A stretch of 64,000 nt of DNA from Pseudomonas fluorescens (GTDB lineage Bacteria; Pseudomonadota; Gammaproteobacteria; Pseudomonadales; Pseudomonadaceae). The notes under the pieces were generated by a model. That model saw only the letters and a list, made by a program, of their open reading frames with translations, was not told the origin of the DNA and searched no databases. Every line of letters begins with the position of its first letter. Within the stretch, counting starts at the first letter, position 1. Of the stretch, positions 17,417-27,148 are shown piece by piece. Made by a program: the position numbers and the translations under genes. The stretch spans positions 2,790,001-2,854,000 of the forward strand of contig NZ_CP008896.1 in the NCBI RefSeq assembly GCF_000730425.1. The letters are read 5' to 3'.

Positions 17417-18427
17417 ATGTTTAGTTTTATTGCCCGCCGATTGGGGTTATTGATCCCAACGTTTTTCGGCATCACGTTGCTGACTTTTGCGTTGATTCGC
17501 ATGATCCCTGGCGACCCCGTAGAAGTCATGATGGGCGAGAGGCGGGTTGACCCCGAGATGCACGCCCAGGCAATGGAACGCCTTGGCTTGAACAAACCCT
17601 TGTATGCGCAATACCTGGACTACGTCGGCAAGCTCGCCCAGGGCGACCTCGGCGAATCCCTGCGCACCCGCACCAGCGTGTGGACCGAGTTCAGCGCACT
17701 CTTTCCCGCGACCCTGGAACTGTCCATGGCCGCCCTGTTGTTCGCCGGCATCCTCGGGCTATTGGCCGGGGTGATCGCGGCACTCAAGCGAGGATCCCTG
17801 TTCGACCACGGGGTGATGGGCATCTCCCTGGCGGGGTATTCGATGCCGATTTTCTGGTGGGGCCTGATCCTGATCATGTTCTTCTCGGTGAGCCTGGGCT
17901 GGACCCCGGTTTCCGGGCGTATCGACCTGCTCTACGATATCGAGCCGCGCACGGGCTTCATGCTGATCGACACCCTGCTGGCCGACGAGCCGGACGCGTT
18001 CTGGGATGCGCTGCATCACCTGATCCTGCCGGCCATTGTGCTCGGCACCATCCCGCTGGCGGTGATTGCGCGGATGACCCGCTCCTCGATGCTGGAAGTC
18101 CTGCGTGAAGACTACATCCGCACCGCCAAGGCCAAGGGCCTGTCGCCGACACGCGTGGTGTTCGTGCACGGCCTGCGCAACGCCTTGATCCCGGTGCTGA
18201 CCGTGGTCGGCCTGCAAGTGGGCACGCTGCTGGCCGGTGCGGTCTTGACCGAGACCATCTTCTCCTGGCCGGGTATCGGCAAATGGCTGATCGAAGCCAT
18301 TGGCGCGCGGGACTACCCGGTCGTGCAAAACGGCATCCTGCTGATCGCCTGCCTGGTGATCCTGGTGAACTTCGTGGTGGATATCCTCTACGGCTTCGCC
18401 AACCCACGCATCCGTCACCAGCGCTGA
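17417..18427 (+). CDS. dppB: Dipeptide ABC transporter permease DppB
   Basis: A 336-residue inner-membrane permease of the BPD type. It opens MFSFIARRLGLLIPTFFGI, the usual first helix of DppB/OppB. The cytoplasmic EAA loop, which contacts the ATPases, lies at about residues 235-255 (REDYIRTAKAKGLSPTRVVF). The first in-frame start at 17369 would add 16 residues crossing the hairpin region; ATG 17417 follows GAGGTAGAG. It is followed by dppC after 4 bases, so the two are cotranscribed. It forms the membrane channel with DppC. Confidence 0.95.
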   Translation: MFSFIARRLGLLIPTFFGITLLTFALIRMIPGDPVEVMMGERRVDPEMHAQAMERLGLNKPLYAQYLDYVGKLAQGDLGESLRTRTSVWTEFSALFPATLELSMAALLFAGILGLLAGVIAALKRGSLFDHGVMGISLAGYSMPIFWWGLILIMFFSVSLGWTPVSGRIDLLYDIEPRTGFMLIDTLLADEPDAFWDALHHLILPAIVLGTIPLAVIARMTRSSMLEVLREDYIRTAKAKGLSPTRVVFVHGLRNALIPVLTVVGLQVGTLLAGAVLTETIFSWPGIGKWLIEAIGARDYPVVQNGILLIACLVILVNFVVDILYGFANPRIRHQR

Positions 18428-18431
18428 GATC

Positions 18432-19349
18432 ATGACCATGACCACACCTACTCCCGTGTCAGCAGTCGATCAAAGCCTGCTGTATCCGTCGCCGTACAAA
18501 GAATTCTGGCAAGCCTTCTCCAAGAACAAAGGTGCCGTTGCCGGCCTGCTGTTCATGCTGCTGATCGTGTTTTGCGCGATATTCGCCCCGTGGGTTGCCC
18601 CCCATAACCCCAGTGAGCAATACCGCGACTTCCTGCTCACCCCGCCGTCGTGGCTCGAAGGCGGACAGATGCAGTTCCTGCTGGGCACCGACGAACTGGG
18701 CCGTGACTTGCTGTCGCGCCTGATCCAGGGCTCACGCCTGTCGCTGCTGATCGGCTTGTCATCGGTGGTGATGTCGCTGATTCCGGGGATCCTGCTGGGC
18801 CTGTTCGCCGGGTTCTTCCCGCGTTTGCTCGGCCCGACCATCATGCGCCTGATGGACATCATGCTGGCCCTGCCGTCGCTGCTGCTGGCCGTGGCGATTG
18901 TCGCCATCCTCGGCCCTGGCCTGATCAACACCGTGATTGCGATTGCCATTGTGTCGCTGCCGTCCTATGTGCGCCTGACCCGTGCGGCGGTGATGGGCGA
19001 GCTGAACCGCGACTACGTGACTGCCGCGCGCCTCGCCGGTGCCGGCCTGCCGCGCCTGATGTTCGTCACCGTGCTGCCCAACTGCATGGCGCCGTTGATC
19101 GTGCAGGCCACGTTGAGCTTCTCCTCGGCGATCCTCGATGCCGCGGCCCTGGGTTTCCTCGGCCTTGGCGTCCAACCGCCGACCCCCGAGTGGGGCACCA
19201 TGCTGGCCTCGGCCCGTGACTACATCGAACGCGCCTGGTGGGTAGTGAGCCTGCCTGGTTTGACCATTTTGCTCAGCGTGCTGGCAATCAACCTGATGGG
19301 CGACGGACTGCGCGATGCGCTGGACCCGAAACTCAAGAATGCCGCGTGA
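18432..19349 (+). CDS. dppC: Dipeptide ABC transporter permease DppC
   Basis: A 305-residue permease. It has the OppC-type N-terminal extension ([20 protein letters not shown]), a periplasmic loop with [14 protein letters not shown], an EAA loop [20 protein letters not shown], and the family C-terminal [16 protein letters not shown]. Two in-frame ATGs lie 6 bases apart (18432 and 18438); the first is used here. It partners DppB and precedes the two ATPase genes. Confidence 0.95.
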   Translation: MTMTTPTPVSAVDQSLLYPSPYKEFWQAFSKNKGAVAGLLFMLLIVFCAIFAPWVAPHNPSEQYRDFLLTPPSWLEGGQMQFLLGTDELGRDLLSRLIQGSRLSLLIGLSSVVMSLIPGILLGLFAGFFPRLLGPTIMRLMDIMLALPSLLLAVAIVAILGPGLINTVIAIAIVSLPSYVRLTRAAVMGELNRDYVTAARLAGAGLPRLMFVTVLPNCMAPLIVQATLSFSSAILDAAALGFLGLGVQPPTPEWGTMLASARDYIERAWWVVSLPGLTILLSVLAINLMGDGLRDALDPKLKNAA

Positions 19350-19359
19350 GGAGATTCCC

Positions 19360-20328
19360 ATGTCACTGCTAGAAATCAAGAATCTCAATGTGCGCTTCGG
19401 CGACAAGACCGCCGTGCCCGTGGTCGATGGCCTCGACCTGTCGGTGGACAAAGGCGAAGTACTGGCCATCGTGGGCGAGTCGGGTTCGGGTAAATCCGTG
19501 ACCATGATGGCGCTGATGGGCCTGATCGAGCACCCCGGCATCGTCACCGCCGACGCGCTGAACTTCGACGGCAAGGACATGCTCAAGCTGAGCAACCGTC
19601 AACGCCGCCAGATCGTCGGTAAAGACCTGGCGATGGTGTTCCAGGACCCGATGACCGCGCTGAATCCCAGCTACACCGTGGGTTTCCAGATTGAAGAAGT
19701 GCTGCGCCTGCACCTGAAAATGTCCGGTAAGCAAGCACGCAAGCGCGCCATCGAACTGTTGGAAAAAGTCGAGATCCCGGGCGCTGCCAGTCGTATGGAG
19801 GCCTACCCGCATCAATTGTCGGGGGGCATGAGCCAACGTGTGGCGATCGCAATGGCGATTGCCGGCGAGCCGAAACTGCTGATCGCCGATGAGCCGACCA
19901 CTGCATTGGACGTGACCATCCAGGCGCAGATCATGGAACTGCTGCTGGCCTTGCAGAAAGAACAGAACATGGGCCTGGTGCTGATCACCCACGACCTGGC
20001 AGTCGTGGCAGAAACCGCCCAGCGCGTGTGCGTGATGTACGCCGGCCAGGCGGTGGAAGTCGGCCAGGTGCCGGGGTTGTTCGACGTGCCGGCCCACCCG
20101 TACAGCGAAGCGTTGCTGGCCGCGATCCCGGAACACAGCATGGGCGCAGCCCGTCTGTCGACCTTGCCGGGCATCGTCCCCGGTCGTTATGACCGCCCGC
20201 AAGGCTGTCTGCTGTCGCCGCGCTGCCCTTACGTGCAGGACAGCTGCCGCCAGACCCGTCCGACCCTGGACCCGCAAGCCCACAGCCTTGTGCGCTGCTT
20301 CTACCCCTTGAACCAGGAGGTGGCGTAA
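19360..20328 (+). CDS. dppD: Dipeptide ABC transporter ATPase DppD
   Basis: A 322-residue cytoplasmic ABC ATPase. Walker A is GESGSGKSV near residue 40, the signature is [14 protein letters not shown], Walker B is [12 protein letters not shown] and the switch His is in LITHDLA. The C-terminal oligopeptide-transporter extension has three Cys ([14 protein letters not shown]) of the type reported to hold an iron-sulfur centre in Dpp/Opp ATPases. ATG 19360 follows GAGGAGAT. The last base of the stop is the first base of the dppF start (TAATG), indicating coupled translation. Confidence 0.95.
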   Translation: MSLLEIKNLNVRFGDKTAVPVVDGLDLSVDKGEVLAIVGESGSGKSVTMMALMGLIEHPGIVTADALNFDGKDMLKLSNRQRRQIVGKDLAMVFQDPMTALNPSYTVGFQIEEVLRLHLKMSGKQARKRAIELLEKVEIPGAASRMEAYPHQLSGGMSQRVAIAMAIAGEPKLLIADEPTTALDVTIQAQIMELLLALQKEQNMGLVLITHDLAVVAETAQRVCVMYAGQAVEVGQVPGLFDVPAHPYSEALLAAIPEHSMGAARLSTLPGIVPGRYDRPQGCLLSPRCPYVQDSCRQTRPTLDPQAHSLVRCFYPLNQEVA

Positions 20329-21299
20329 TGGCCGTCGTTCTTACCGCCCGCGACCTGACCCGTCACTACGAAGTCTCCCGTGGCCTGTTCAAGGGCCACG
20401 CCACCGTGCGCGCGCTCAATGGCGTGTCGTTCGAGCTGGAAGCTGGCAAGACCCTGGCGGTCGTGGGTGAATCCGGTTGTGGCAAATCCACCCTGGCCCG
20501 CGCACTGACGCTGATTGAAGAGCCTTCGTCCGGTTCCTTGAAAATCGCCGGCCAGGAAGTCGCCGGTGCCGACAAGGCCCAGCGCAAGCAACTGCGCAAA
20601 GACGTGCAGATGGTGTTCCAGAGCCCCTATGCCTCGTTGAACCCACGGCAGAAAGTCGGTGATCAGTTGGGTGAACCGCTGCTGATCAATACCAACCTGT
20701 CCGCCGCCGAGCGCCGTGAAAAGGTCCAGGCGATGATGAAACAAGTGGGCCTGCGCCCTGAGCATTATCAGCGCTACCCGCATATGTTCTCCGGAGGCCA
20801 GCGCCAACGGATCGCCCTGGCCCGGGCGATGATGCTGCAACCCAAGGTGCTGGTGGCGGATGAACCGACCTCGGCCCTCGACGTGTCGATCCAGGCCCAG
20901 GTACTCAACCTGTTCATGGACCTGCAACAGCAGTACAACACGGCGTATGTGTTCATCTCCCACAACCTGGCGGTGGTGCAACACGTGGCGGATGACGTGA
21001 TGGTGATGTACCTCGGCCGCCCGGTGGAAGTGGGCCCCAAGGAAGACATCTACGCACGGCCCCTGCACCCGTACACCCAGGCATTGTTGTCGGCCACCCC
21101 AACCATCCACCCGGACCCGAACAAGCCGAAAATCAAGATCGTCGGCGAACTGCCCAACCCGCTGAACCCGCCACCCGGCTGCGCCTTCCACAAGCGCTGC
21201 CCGTATGCGACCGAGCGATGCAGCAGCGAAGAACCCCTGCTGCGTGAACTGGACAACCGCCAGGTGGCTTGCCATCACGCGGAGCAGTTCGTCGCCTGA
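20328..21299 (+). CDS. dppF: Dipeptide ABC transporter ATPase DppF
   Basis: A 323-residue ABC ATPase and partner of DppD. Walker A is GESGCGKST, the signature FSGGQRQRIALARA, Walker B VLVADEPTSALD and the switch FISHNLAVV. The oligopeptide extension GCAFHKRCPYATERC again has the Cys cluster. Its start overlaps the dppD stop by one base. It is the last gene of the dpp transcription unit; a strong terminator lies 40 bases downstream. Confidence 0.95.
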   Translation: MAVVLTARDLTRHYEVSRGLFKGHATVRALNGVSFELEAGKTLAVVGESGCGKSTLARALTLIEEPSSGSLKIAGQEVAGADKAQRKQLRKDVQMVFQSPYASLNPRQKVGDQLGEPLLINTNLSAAERREKVQAMMKQVGLRPEHYQRYPHMFSGGQRQRIALARAMMLQPKVLVADEPTSALDVSIQAQVLNLFMDLQQQYNTAYVFISHNLAVVQHVADDVMVMYLGRPVEVGPKEDIYARPLHPYTQALLSATPTIHPDPNKPKIKIVGELPNPLNPPPGCAFHKRCPYATERCSSEEPLLRELDNRQVACHHAEQFVA

Positions 21300-21339
21300 A
21301 CCCTGTGGGAGGTGAATCGCGAGGATACAGAGTTGTACG

Positions 21340-21388
21340 GCCCCTCCCGCCAGATTGCGCATCAGTCTGGCGGGAGGGGCTTTTTTTG
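21340..21388 (+). terminator. Strong rho-independent terminator of the dpp operon
   Basis: A 15-bp stem GCCCCTCCCGCCAGA / TCTGGCGGGAGGGGC with a 10-base loop, then seven T residues. Confidence 0.93.
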
Positions 21389-21396
21389 GCTACGGC

Positions 21397-21654
21397 CTAG
21401 GTCTGGCTATCACCCTCATCGTCCGGCTCATCGCTGTCCGGCTCGTCGGTACTTGAGTCATCGTCGTCCGCGCTGCCACCCTGGCCCTTATCGCCGGGCT
21501 CCGCCTCGGATTTGGCCAGCTGTAGATCCAGGCTATGCACTGCGGTCAGTGCCGCACCACTGTGCACCGGGTTATGCGCCCAGGCCGACGACACCCCCAG
21601 CGACAACAGCACCAGCACTTTTATCAACAGTACGACTCGTTGAAAGATCTTCAT
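21397..21654 (-). CDS. Small exported acidic protein, unknown function
   Basis: An 85-residue predicted secreted or periplasmic protein. Start MKIFQRVV; the hydrophobic core VLLIKVLVLLSLG ends at a signal-peptidase-like SSAWA site near residue 26. The mature part is short and ends in a strongly acidic, low-complexity tail of Asp, Glu, Ser and Gly, like a metal- or calcium-binding or disordered segment. The longer reading frame from 21711 adds 19 residues without a signal. It converges on the dpp terminator and may be read after the tiny frame at 21671-21799. The family was not recognised. Confidence 0.55.
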   Translation of the reverse strand: MKIFQRVVLLIKVLVLLSLGVSSAWAHNPVHSGAALTAVHSLDLQLAKSEAEPGDKGQGGSADDDDSSTDEPDSDEPDDEGDSQT

Positions 21655-21670
21655 GGTTGATTCCGTCCAG

Positions 21671-21799
21671 TCAGTAGGTAAATCCCACGCGACAGCCGTT
21701 ACCGCCGCCAACGTTGACGCTAGTCCCGATGCCGGGTTTGCGCCAGGTCCTCTCTACCCGGGTCTGACAGTTACAGCGCGGTGATGCTATCGCGGGCAC
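21671..21799 (-). CDS. Possible 42-residue small protein upstream of the acidic protein gene
   Basis: A short frame with a GTG start at 21799, ending in TGA 16 bases before the start of the next gene. Its C-terminal part (RTWRKPGIGTSVNVGGGNG, then CRVGFTY) looks protein-like, with Cys residues and a Gly-rich turn. It has no strong ribosome site. It could equally be a remnant of a longer gene. Reported because its composition is not that of a random frame. Confidence 0.25.
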   Translation of the reverse strand: MPAIASPRCNCQTRVERTWRKPGIGTSVNVGGGNGCRVGFTY

Positions 21800-21912
21800 G
21801 CCCGCCCCACATCAGCCCGCCATCAGTGCGACGGGAGGGCTTTTTTGTTTTTACAGAGCCCATCAAGGCCTGGTCAAAGTGTAAAAGTTGTAAATGACAT
21901 TTACTTGTATTT

Positions 21913-21931
21913 GGTAATGAATAGCATTTCG
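21913..21931 (+). promoter_or_regulatory. Fur box upstream of the siderophore receptor
   Basis: GGTAATGAATAGCATTTCG resembles the 19-bp Fur consensus (GATAATGATAATCATTATC), with both ATGA and CATT half-sites kept. It lies about 85 bases before the receptor start, so iron-replete repression is expected. The wider interval 21800-21912 also holds an imperfect GC hairpin followed by a T-run at about 21812-21847. Confidence 0.65.
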
Positions 21932-22015
21932 GCGCATAAGTGCGCCGAATCCTGCTGGAAGGCAATTCGGGTGTACCTCGCTCAGTTTTCACCTTCCTTA
22001 AAGGATTTTGCGGAC

Positions 22016-24274
22016 ATGTCATCTCGATTCAGGCTCAGCCATTTCTCCCTGGCGTTTATCGCCGCCCTTTCGTCTCCCTCGCTGCTGGCGGAAACCCTGG
22101 AGCGAGAGCGCGACGAAGTGCCGATAGAAACCACTGACCTGCCCGTCGATGGCACCTCCCAAGCCCTGGAGCTGAGCGAAACGCGAATCCTGGGCACCGC
22201 TGCCGAAGAGCTCAAGCAAGCCCCAGGCGTGTCGATCATCACTGCCGAAGACATCAAGAAACGCCCGCCAACCAATGATCTGTCGGACATCATCCGTCGT
22301 GAACCCGGCGTCAACCTCAGCGGCAACAGCTCCAGCGGCAACCGTGGCAACAACCGCCAGATCGACCTGCGCGGCATGGGCCCGGAAAACACCCTGATCC
22401 TCATCGATGGCAGGCCGTCGACCTCGCGTAACGCGGTGCGTTATGGCTGGAACGGCGACCGTGATACCCGTGGCGAAACCAACTGGGTGCCGGCCGAGGA
22501 AGTCGAACGCATTGAAATCCTGCGTGGCCCGGCAGCTGCGCGCTATGGTTCCGGCGCGATGGGCGGGGTGATCAACATCATCACCAAGCGCCCGACCGAC
22601 CAGTTGCGTGGCTCGCTGACCACCTACATGTCGCTGCCAGAAGACGATGCCGAAGGCATGAGCAAGCGCACCAACTTCAACCTCAGCGGCCCGTTGAGCG
22701 AGACGTTGGCGTTTCGGGTCTACGGCGGCCTGAACAAGACCGATGCCGATGACTCCAACATCAACCAGGCCGAACAGGCCTCCGCCGATTCGTTGGTGGC
22801 AGGCCGCGAAGGTGTCCGCAACAAGGACGTCAACGGCCTGCTCAGTTGGCAGTTCACCCCCGAGCAAACCCTGGACCTGGAAGCCAGCTACAGCCGCCAG
22901 GGCAATATCTTCGCCGGCGATACCATGCTCAACGGCGGCGGCGCGTTCGTTGACAGCCTGGTCGGCAAGGAAACCAGCGTAATCCAGCGCAGCAGTTTTT
23001 CCGCCACCCACCGGGGCGAGTTTGACTGGGGCTCGACCCTGGCATCGCTGAGCCACGACCTGACCCGCAACGAACGTCTCAACGAAGGCCTGGCCGGCTC
23101 CACCGAAGGTGCACCGTCCGCCACGGCGGGCCGTTTTGAATCACGCTTGCGCAACACCCGGGCCACCGCCGAGGTCAACCTGCCGCTGAGCTTCGGCACC
23201 GAACAAGTGTTGACCCTGGGCAGCGAATACCTTTACGAGTCGATGAACGATCCAGGTTCGCTGCGCCCACAAAACTACGACCCTGGTACCGGCGGCGTCC
23301 CAAGCATTCCGGGTGTCAGCCGCAACAGCACCAAGACCACCGCGTCGAGCTACGCACTGTTCGCCGAGGACAACATCGAGGTCGGCAGCAAGACCATCGT
23401 CACTCCCGGCCTGCGCTACGACCATCATGAAGAATTCGGTGGCAACTGGAGCCCGAGCCTCAACGCCTCGCACCAATTGACCGATGAGTTGAGCCTCAAG
23501 GGGGGGATTGCCCGTGCCTACAAGACGCCAAACCTGTATCAGTCCAACCCCAATTATTTGCTGTACAGCCGTGGTATCGGCTGCAACGCCGGCGAAACCA
23601 ACTCGGGCGGCTGCTACCTGGTAGGCAACCCGGACCTCAAGCCGGAAATCAGCGTCAACAAGGAAATCGGCCTGGCCTTCGACAAAGGCACCTGGCGCAC
23701 CAGCGCGACCTACTTTCGTAATGACTACAAGAACAAAATCAATGCCAGCAATCAGGCAGCCTACCGGCTCGACGGCGGGCGCCGCGTGCTGGAGTGGCAA
23801 AACAGCGGCGCGGCATTGGTGCAGGGGGTCGAGGGCAACCTGTTCATGAGCCTGCGCGACGACCTGGACTGGAACACCAACCTGACCTACATGATCGATT
23901 CCAAGGACAAGGACACCGGCGAGCCGCTGAGCGTCATCCCCAAATACACGGTCAACACCACGCTGGACTGGCAGGCTACCGACAAGCTGTCGTTCCAGGT
24001 CAGCGGTACCTACTACGGCAAGCAGGAGTCGCCCACGCTGAACTTACGTAGCGCCAACAACTACGACAGTAGCGCCCAGCAGGATGTCGACCCCTACGGT
24101 TTGATGGGCTTGAGCAGTGGCTACGAGTTCAACAAAAACCTGAGCGTGCGCGTGGGTATCGAAAACCTGCTGGACAAGCGCCTGTATCGCAAAGGCAATG
24201 CTAATGATGCGGGCGCGCAAACCTATAACGAACCGGGCCGCGCTTATTTTGCGTCGGTGACTGCGTCGTTCTAA
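22016..24274 (+). CDS. TonB-dependent catecholate siderophore receptor (FepA/PfeA/PirA type)
   Basis: A 752-residue outer-membrane receptor. The signal peptide (about 1-27) ends LLA. A plug domain follows: the EELKQAPGVSIITAEDI segment, then QIDLRGMGPENTLILIDG and VERIEILRGPAAARYGSGA. This is the FepA/PfeA/PirA arrangement, including the long RYGWNGDRDTRGETNW insertion before the second plug motif. The 22-strand barrel ends in the canonical aromatic ASF terminus. ATG 22016 is chosen because the upstream extension is not signal-like. It is a single gene under a Fur box. The likely substrates are ferric enterobactin or related catecholates; the exact ligand cannot be told. Confidence 0.9.
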   Translation: MSSRFRLSHFSLAFIAALSSPSLLAETLERERDEVPIETTDLPVDGTSQALELSETRILGTAAEELKQAPGVSIITAEDIKKRPPTNDLSDIIRREPGVNLSGNSSSGNRGNNRQIDLRGMGPENTLILIDGRPSTSRNAVRYGWNGDRDTRGETNWVPAEEVERIEILRGPAAARYGSGAMGGVINIITKRPTDQLRGSLTTYMSLPEDDAEGMSKRTNFNLSGPLSETLAFRVYGGLNKTDADDSNINQAEQASADSLVAGREGVRNKDVNGLLSWQFTPEQTLDLEASYSRQGNIFAGDTMLNGGGAFVDSLVGKETSVIQRSSFSATHRGEFDWGSTLASLSHDLTRNERLNEGLAGSTEGAPSATAGRFESRLRNTRATAEVNLPLSFGTEQVLTLGSEYLYESMNDPGSLRPQNYDPGTGGVPSIPGVSRNSTKTTASSYALFAEDNIEVGSKTIVTPGLRYDHHEEFGGNWSPSLNASHQLTDELSLKGGIARAYKTPNLYQSNPNYLLYSRGIGCNAGETNSGGCYLVGNPDLKPEISVNKEIGLAFDKGTWRTSATYFRNDYKNKINASNQAAYRLDGGRRVLEWQNSGAALVQGVEGNLFMSLRDDLDWNTNLTYMIDSKDKDTGEPLSVIPKYTVNTTLDWQATDKLSFQVSGTYYGKQESPTLNLRSANNYDSSAQQDVDPYGLMGLSSGYEFNKNLSVRVGIENLLDKRLYRKGNANDAGAQTYNEPGRAYFASVTASF

Positions 24275-24286
24275 AAAGGGCCCGTA

Positions 24287-24324
24287 CCGATTGCAGGAGC
24301 GAACACGCTCGCTCCTGCAATCGG
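24287..24324. repeat. REP-like hairpin downstream of the receptor gene
   Basis: CCGATTGCAGGAGCG and its reverse complement around a short loop. The arm sequence GCAGGAGCG recalls the REP arms elsewhere but is a single hairpin. Confidence 0.6.
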
Positions 24325-24332
24325 GCAGCGAT

Positions 24333-24369
24333 AAAAAAGGGCGAAGCCATCACCGCTTCGCCCTTTTTT
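24333..24369. terminator. Bidirectional terminator between the receptor gene and prfC
   Basis: AAAAAAGGGCGAAGC / GCTTCGCCCTTTTTT with loop CATCACC. It serves both convergent genes. Confidence 0.93.
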
Positions 24370-24383
24370 GTACCGCTCAGACC

Positions 24384-25967
24384 TTAATGGTGTTCGCGGG
24401 TCGCACGGAACTTCACATCCGGCCAGCGCTCTTCCATCAGCGCCAGGTTGACCCGGGTCGGGGCCAGGTAGGTCAGGTGACCGCCGCCGTCGATGGCGAG
24501 GTTTTCCACAGCCTTGTTGGAAAATTCCTCCAGCTTCTTCTTGTCGCTGCAATCAATCCAGCGCGCCGAGTACACGGTGATCGGCTCGTAGGAGCATTCG
24601 ACCTTGTATTCCTCTTTCAAGCGGCTGGCCACCACATCGAACTGCAGCACACCCACGGCGCCGAGGATGATGTCGTTGCTGCGCTCGGGGAAGAACACCT
24701 GGGTGGCACCCTCTTCGGCCAGTTGCTGCAAGCCTTGGCGCAGTTGCTTGGACTTGAGCGGGTCGCGCAGGCGTACGCGGCGGAACAGTTCCGGGGCGAA
24801 GTGCGGGATGCCGGTGAAGCCCAACGCTTCGCCTTCGGTGAAGGTGTCGCCGATCTGGATGGTGCCGTGGTTGTGCAGGCCGATGATGTCGCCGGCAAAG
24901 GCTTCTTCCAGCTGCTCACGCTCCGAGGAGAAGAAGGTCAGGGCGTCGCCGATACGCACGTCCTTGCCCGTGCGCACATGGCGCATCTTCATGCCTTTTT
25001 CGTATTTGCCGGAGCAGATGCGCATAAAGGCGATACGGTCGCGGTGCTTGGGGTCCATATTCGCCTGGATCTTGAACACGAAGCCGCTGAACTTCTCTTC
25101 TACCGGCTCAACAGTACGTTCGTTGGCCACACGGGCCAACGGCATGGGCGCCCAGTTGACCACCGCATCCAGCACGTGATCGACGCCGAAGTTGCCCAGG
25201 GCCGTCCCGAAGAACACCGGGGTCAACTGGCCGTCGAGGAACTCCTGCTGGTTGAACTCATGGCAGGCGCCCTGTACCAGCTCCAACTGGTCGACGAAGC
25301 GGTCGTACTCGTCACCCAGGTGGGCGCGGGCTTCATCGGAGTCGAGCTTCTCGATAATTTTTACTTCAGTGCGTTCGTGACCATGACCGGCGGTGTAGAC
25401 AATGATGTAGTCGTCGGCCAGGTGATACACGCCCTTGAAGTCACGGTAGCAACCAATTGGCCAGGTGATCGGCGCGGCCTTGATTTTCAGGACAGCTTCG
25501 ATTTCATCCAGCAGCTCGATAGGATCGCGGATATCCCGGTCGAGTTTGTTGATAAAGCTGACGATAGGCGTGTCACGCAGACGGCACACGTCCATCAGGG
25601 CGATGGTCCGTGGCTCGACGCCCTTACCGCCGTCGAGCACCATCAAGGCAGAGTCCACCGCGGTGAGGGTGCGGTAGGTGTCTTCGGAGAAGTCTTCGTG
25701 GCCCGGGGTGTCGAGCAGGTTGATCATGTGTTCGCGATAAGGGAACTGCATGACCGACGTGGTAATGGAAATACCCCGCTGCTTCTCCATCTCCATCCAG
25801 TCGGAAGTGGCATGGCGATCGGATTTGCGCGATTTCACCGTGCCGGCCACCGCGATTGCCTTGCCCATCAGCAGGAGCTTTTCGGTGATGGTGGTTTTAC
25901 CGGCATCGGGGTGGGAAATAATGGCGAAAGTGCGGCGTTTCGCGACTTCGGCGGCCTGGTGGGTCAT
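24384..25967 (-). CDS. prfC: Peptide chain release factor 3 (RF3)
   Basis: A 527-residue translational GTPase that recycles RF1/RF2 from the ribosome after peptide release. G1 is SHPDAGKTT (residues about 18-26), G3 DTPGHEDF and G4 NKLD. The segment [11 protein letters not shown] distinguishes RF3 from EF-G. Full length for the family. It is a single gene with its own terminator, divergent from the opuC-like operon. No frameshift is visible. Confidence 0.97.
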   Translation of the reverse strand: MTHQAAEVAKRRTFAIISHPDAGKTTITEKLLLMGKAIAVAGTVKSRKSDRHATSDWMEMEKQRGISITTSVMQFPYREHMINLLDTPGHEDFSEDTYRTLTAVDSALMVLDGGKGVEPRTIALMDVCRLRDTPIVSFINKLDRDIRDPIELLDEIEAVLKIKAAPITWPIGCYRDFKGVYHLADDYIIVYTAGHGHERTEVKIIEKLDSDEARAHLGDEYDRFVDQLELVQGACHEFNQQEFLDGQLTPVFFGTALGNFGVDHVLDAVVNWAPMPLARVANERTVEPVEEKFSGFVFKIQANMDPKHRDRIAFMRICSGKYEKGMKMRHVRTGKDVRIGDALTFFSSEREQLEEAFAGDIIGLHNHGTIQIGDTFTEGEALGFTGIPHFAPELFRRVRLRDPLKSKQLRQGLQQLAEEGATQVFFPERSNDIILGAVGVLQFDVVASRLKEEYKVECSYEPITVYSARWIDCSDKKKLEEFSNKAVENLAIDGGGHLTYLAPTRVNLALMEERWPDVKFRATREHH

Positions 25968-26060
25968 GGGAAATCGCCTGGCAGGTGAGTCAAAAAAGGG
26001 CGGCGAGTATAGCGCAGATCAAGCCCCCCGGACCACCGTTCGCCCAACAACCACAAACCC

Positions 26061-26143
26061 CGTAGGAGCCGGCTGGCCGGCGATGGCGTCCGAAAGATCG
26101 CCGTTGATCTCAAGATCGTCATCGCCGGCCAGCCGGCTCCTAC
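26061..26143. repeat. REPIN between prfC and the opuC-like operon
   Basis: Arms GTAGGAGCCGGCTGGCCGGCGA and TCGCCGGCCAGCCGGCTCCTAC. The spacer GATCGCCGTTGATCTCAAGA differs by only two bases from that of the element at 31529. Confidence 0.9.
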
Positions 26144-26411
26144 GGGGGAGAAAATCCCGATCAACGGTGGCTAAATGCTGCCAAGTATGGAACCTTTTAA
26201 AAGGTAGAGACGTCCACTCCCCTGCTACCGCACTCGTGACAGGGGCTGAAAAATCAGCAAGTTAGCCTGACGAGGCTGCGCTCATGGCTCGATCGCATAC
26301 TGCATTGCCAGTATCGGCGAGCTGCTTTTCGCGAACTCATTCAAAGGCGGCCAGCAATGGCATTGCCGCCGGAAAATGTGTTCGCCGACAAAAGAAAAAA
26401 GGAGTCCGCCT
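26144..26411. other. Promoter region of the opuC-like operon
   Basis: About 270 bases without a gene between the REPIN and the first permease start. It contains the AAGGAG ribosome site at its end. No clear repressor site was recognised. Confidence 0.5.
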
Positions 26412-27128
26412 GTGGCTATTCGCTATGGCAAAGGGCTGATAGGAGGAGCGGTTGTCGTCGCTCTCCTGGCCCTGCTGGTCCACTGGATCGGCATCAACAC
26501 GATCGAGATGTACCGCGACGATTTGTTGTTTTACCTGCAAGCTCACCTGATTCTTGTACTTGTCTCCATGCTGGCAGCCCTGATCGTAGGGATCCCCGCC
26601 GGTATCCTGCTCAGCCGACCGAATATGGTCGGGCGCGCAGAACGTTTCATGCAGATCTTCAACATCGGCAACACCGTCCCTCCCCTGGCCGTACTGGCCA
26701 TCGCCCTCGGCGTCCTCGGCATCGGCAGCGGCCCTGCGATCTTCGCCCTGTTTCTCGCCTCCTTGCTGCCCATCGTGCGCAATACCTACGAAGGCCTGAA
26801 AAACGTGCAGGGTTCCTTGAAGGAAGCTGCCGTCGGCATCGGCATGACCCCGCGCCAGGTGCTGTTTCGCGTCGAACTGCCCAACGCCGTGCCCATCATC
26901 ATCGGCGGCGTACGGGTGGCCCTGGCGATCAACGTCGGCACCGCACCGCTGGCGTTCCTGATTGGCGCCAATAGCCTGGGCAGTCTGATCTTCCCCGGCA
27001 TCGCCCTGAACAATCAGCCGCAACTGCTGCTCGGCGCCGCGTGCACCGCGCTGCTGGCCTTGCTGCTCGACGCGCTGGTAACCCTGGCCAGCCGCCTTTG
27101 GCTGGAGCGCGGGTTGCGTCCGTCCTAA
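26412..27128 (+). CDS. opuCD: Quaternary-amine ABC transporter permease (OpuC type), first gene
   Basis: A 238-residue inner-membrane permease for betaine, choline or carnitine uptake. About six hydrophobic helices are seen. The EAA-type loop is SLKEAAVGIGMTPRQVLF, followed by VELPNAVPIIIGGVRVAL, the ProW/OpuCB pattern. GTG 26412 is chosen as start because AAAGGAG lies upstream at the right distance; an ATG 36 bases earlier has no ribosome site. It is followed by the binding protein, a second permease and the ATPase on one strand with short gaps, as in the P. aeruginosa locus. The symbol follows that gene order and could be swapped with the other permease. Confidence 0.85.
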   Translation: MAIRYGKGLIGGAVVVALLALLVHWIGINTIEMYRDDLLFYLQAHLILVLVSMLAALIVGIPAGILLSRPNMVGRAERFMQIFNIGNTVPPLAVLAIALGVLGIGSGPAIFALFLASLLPIVRNTYEGLKNVQGSLKEAAVGIGMTPRQVLFRVELPNAVPIIIGGVRVALAINVGTAPLAFLIGANSLGSLIFPGIALNNQPQLLLGAACTALLALLLDALVTLASRLWLERGLRPS

Positions 27129-27148
27129 GGCTGGGTAAAGGAATCGAC

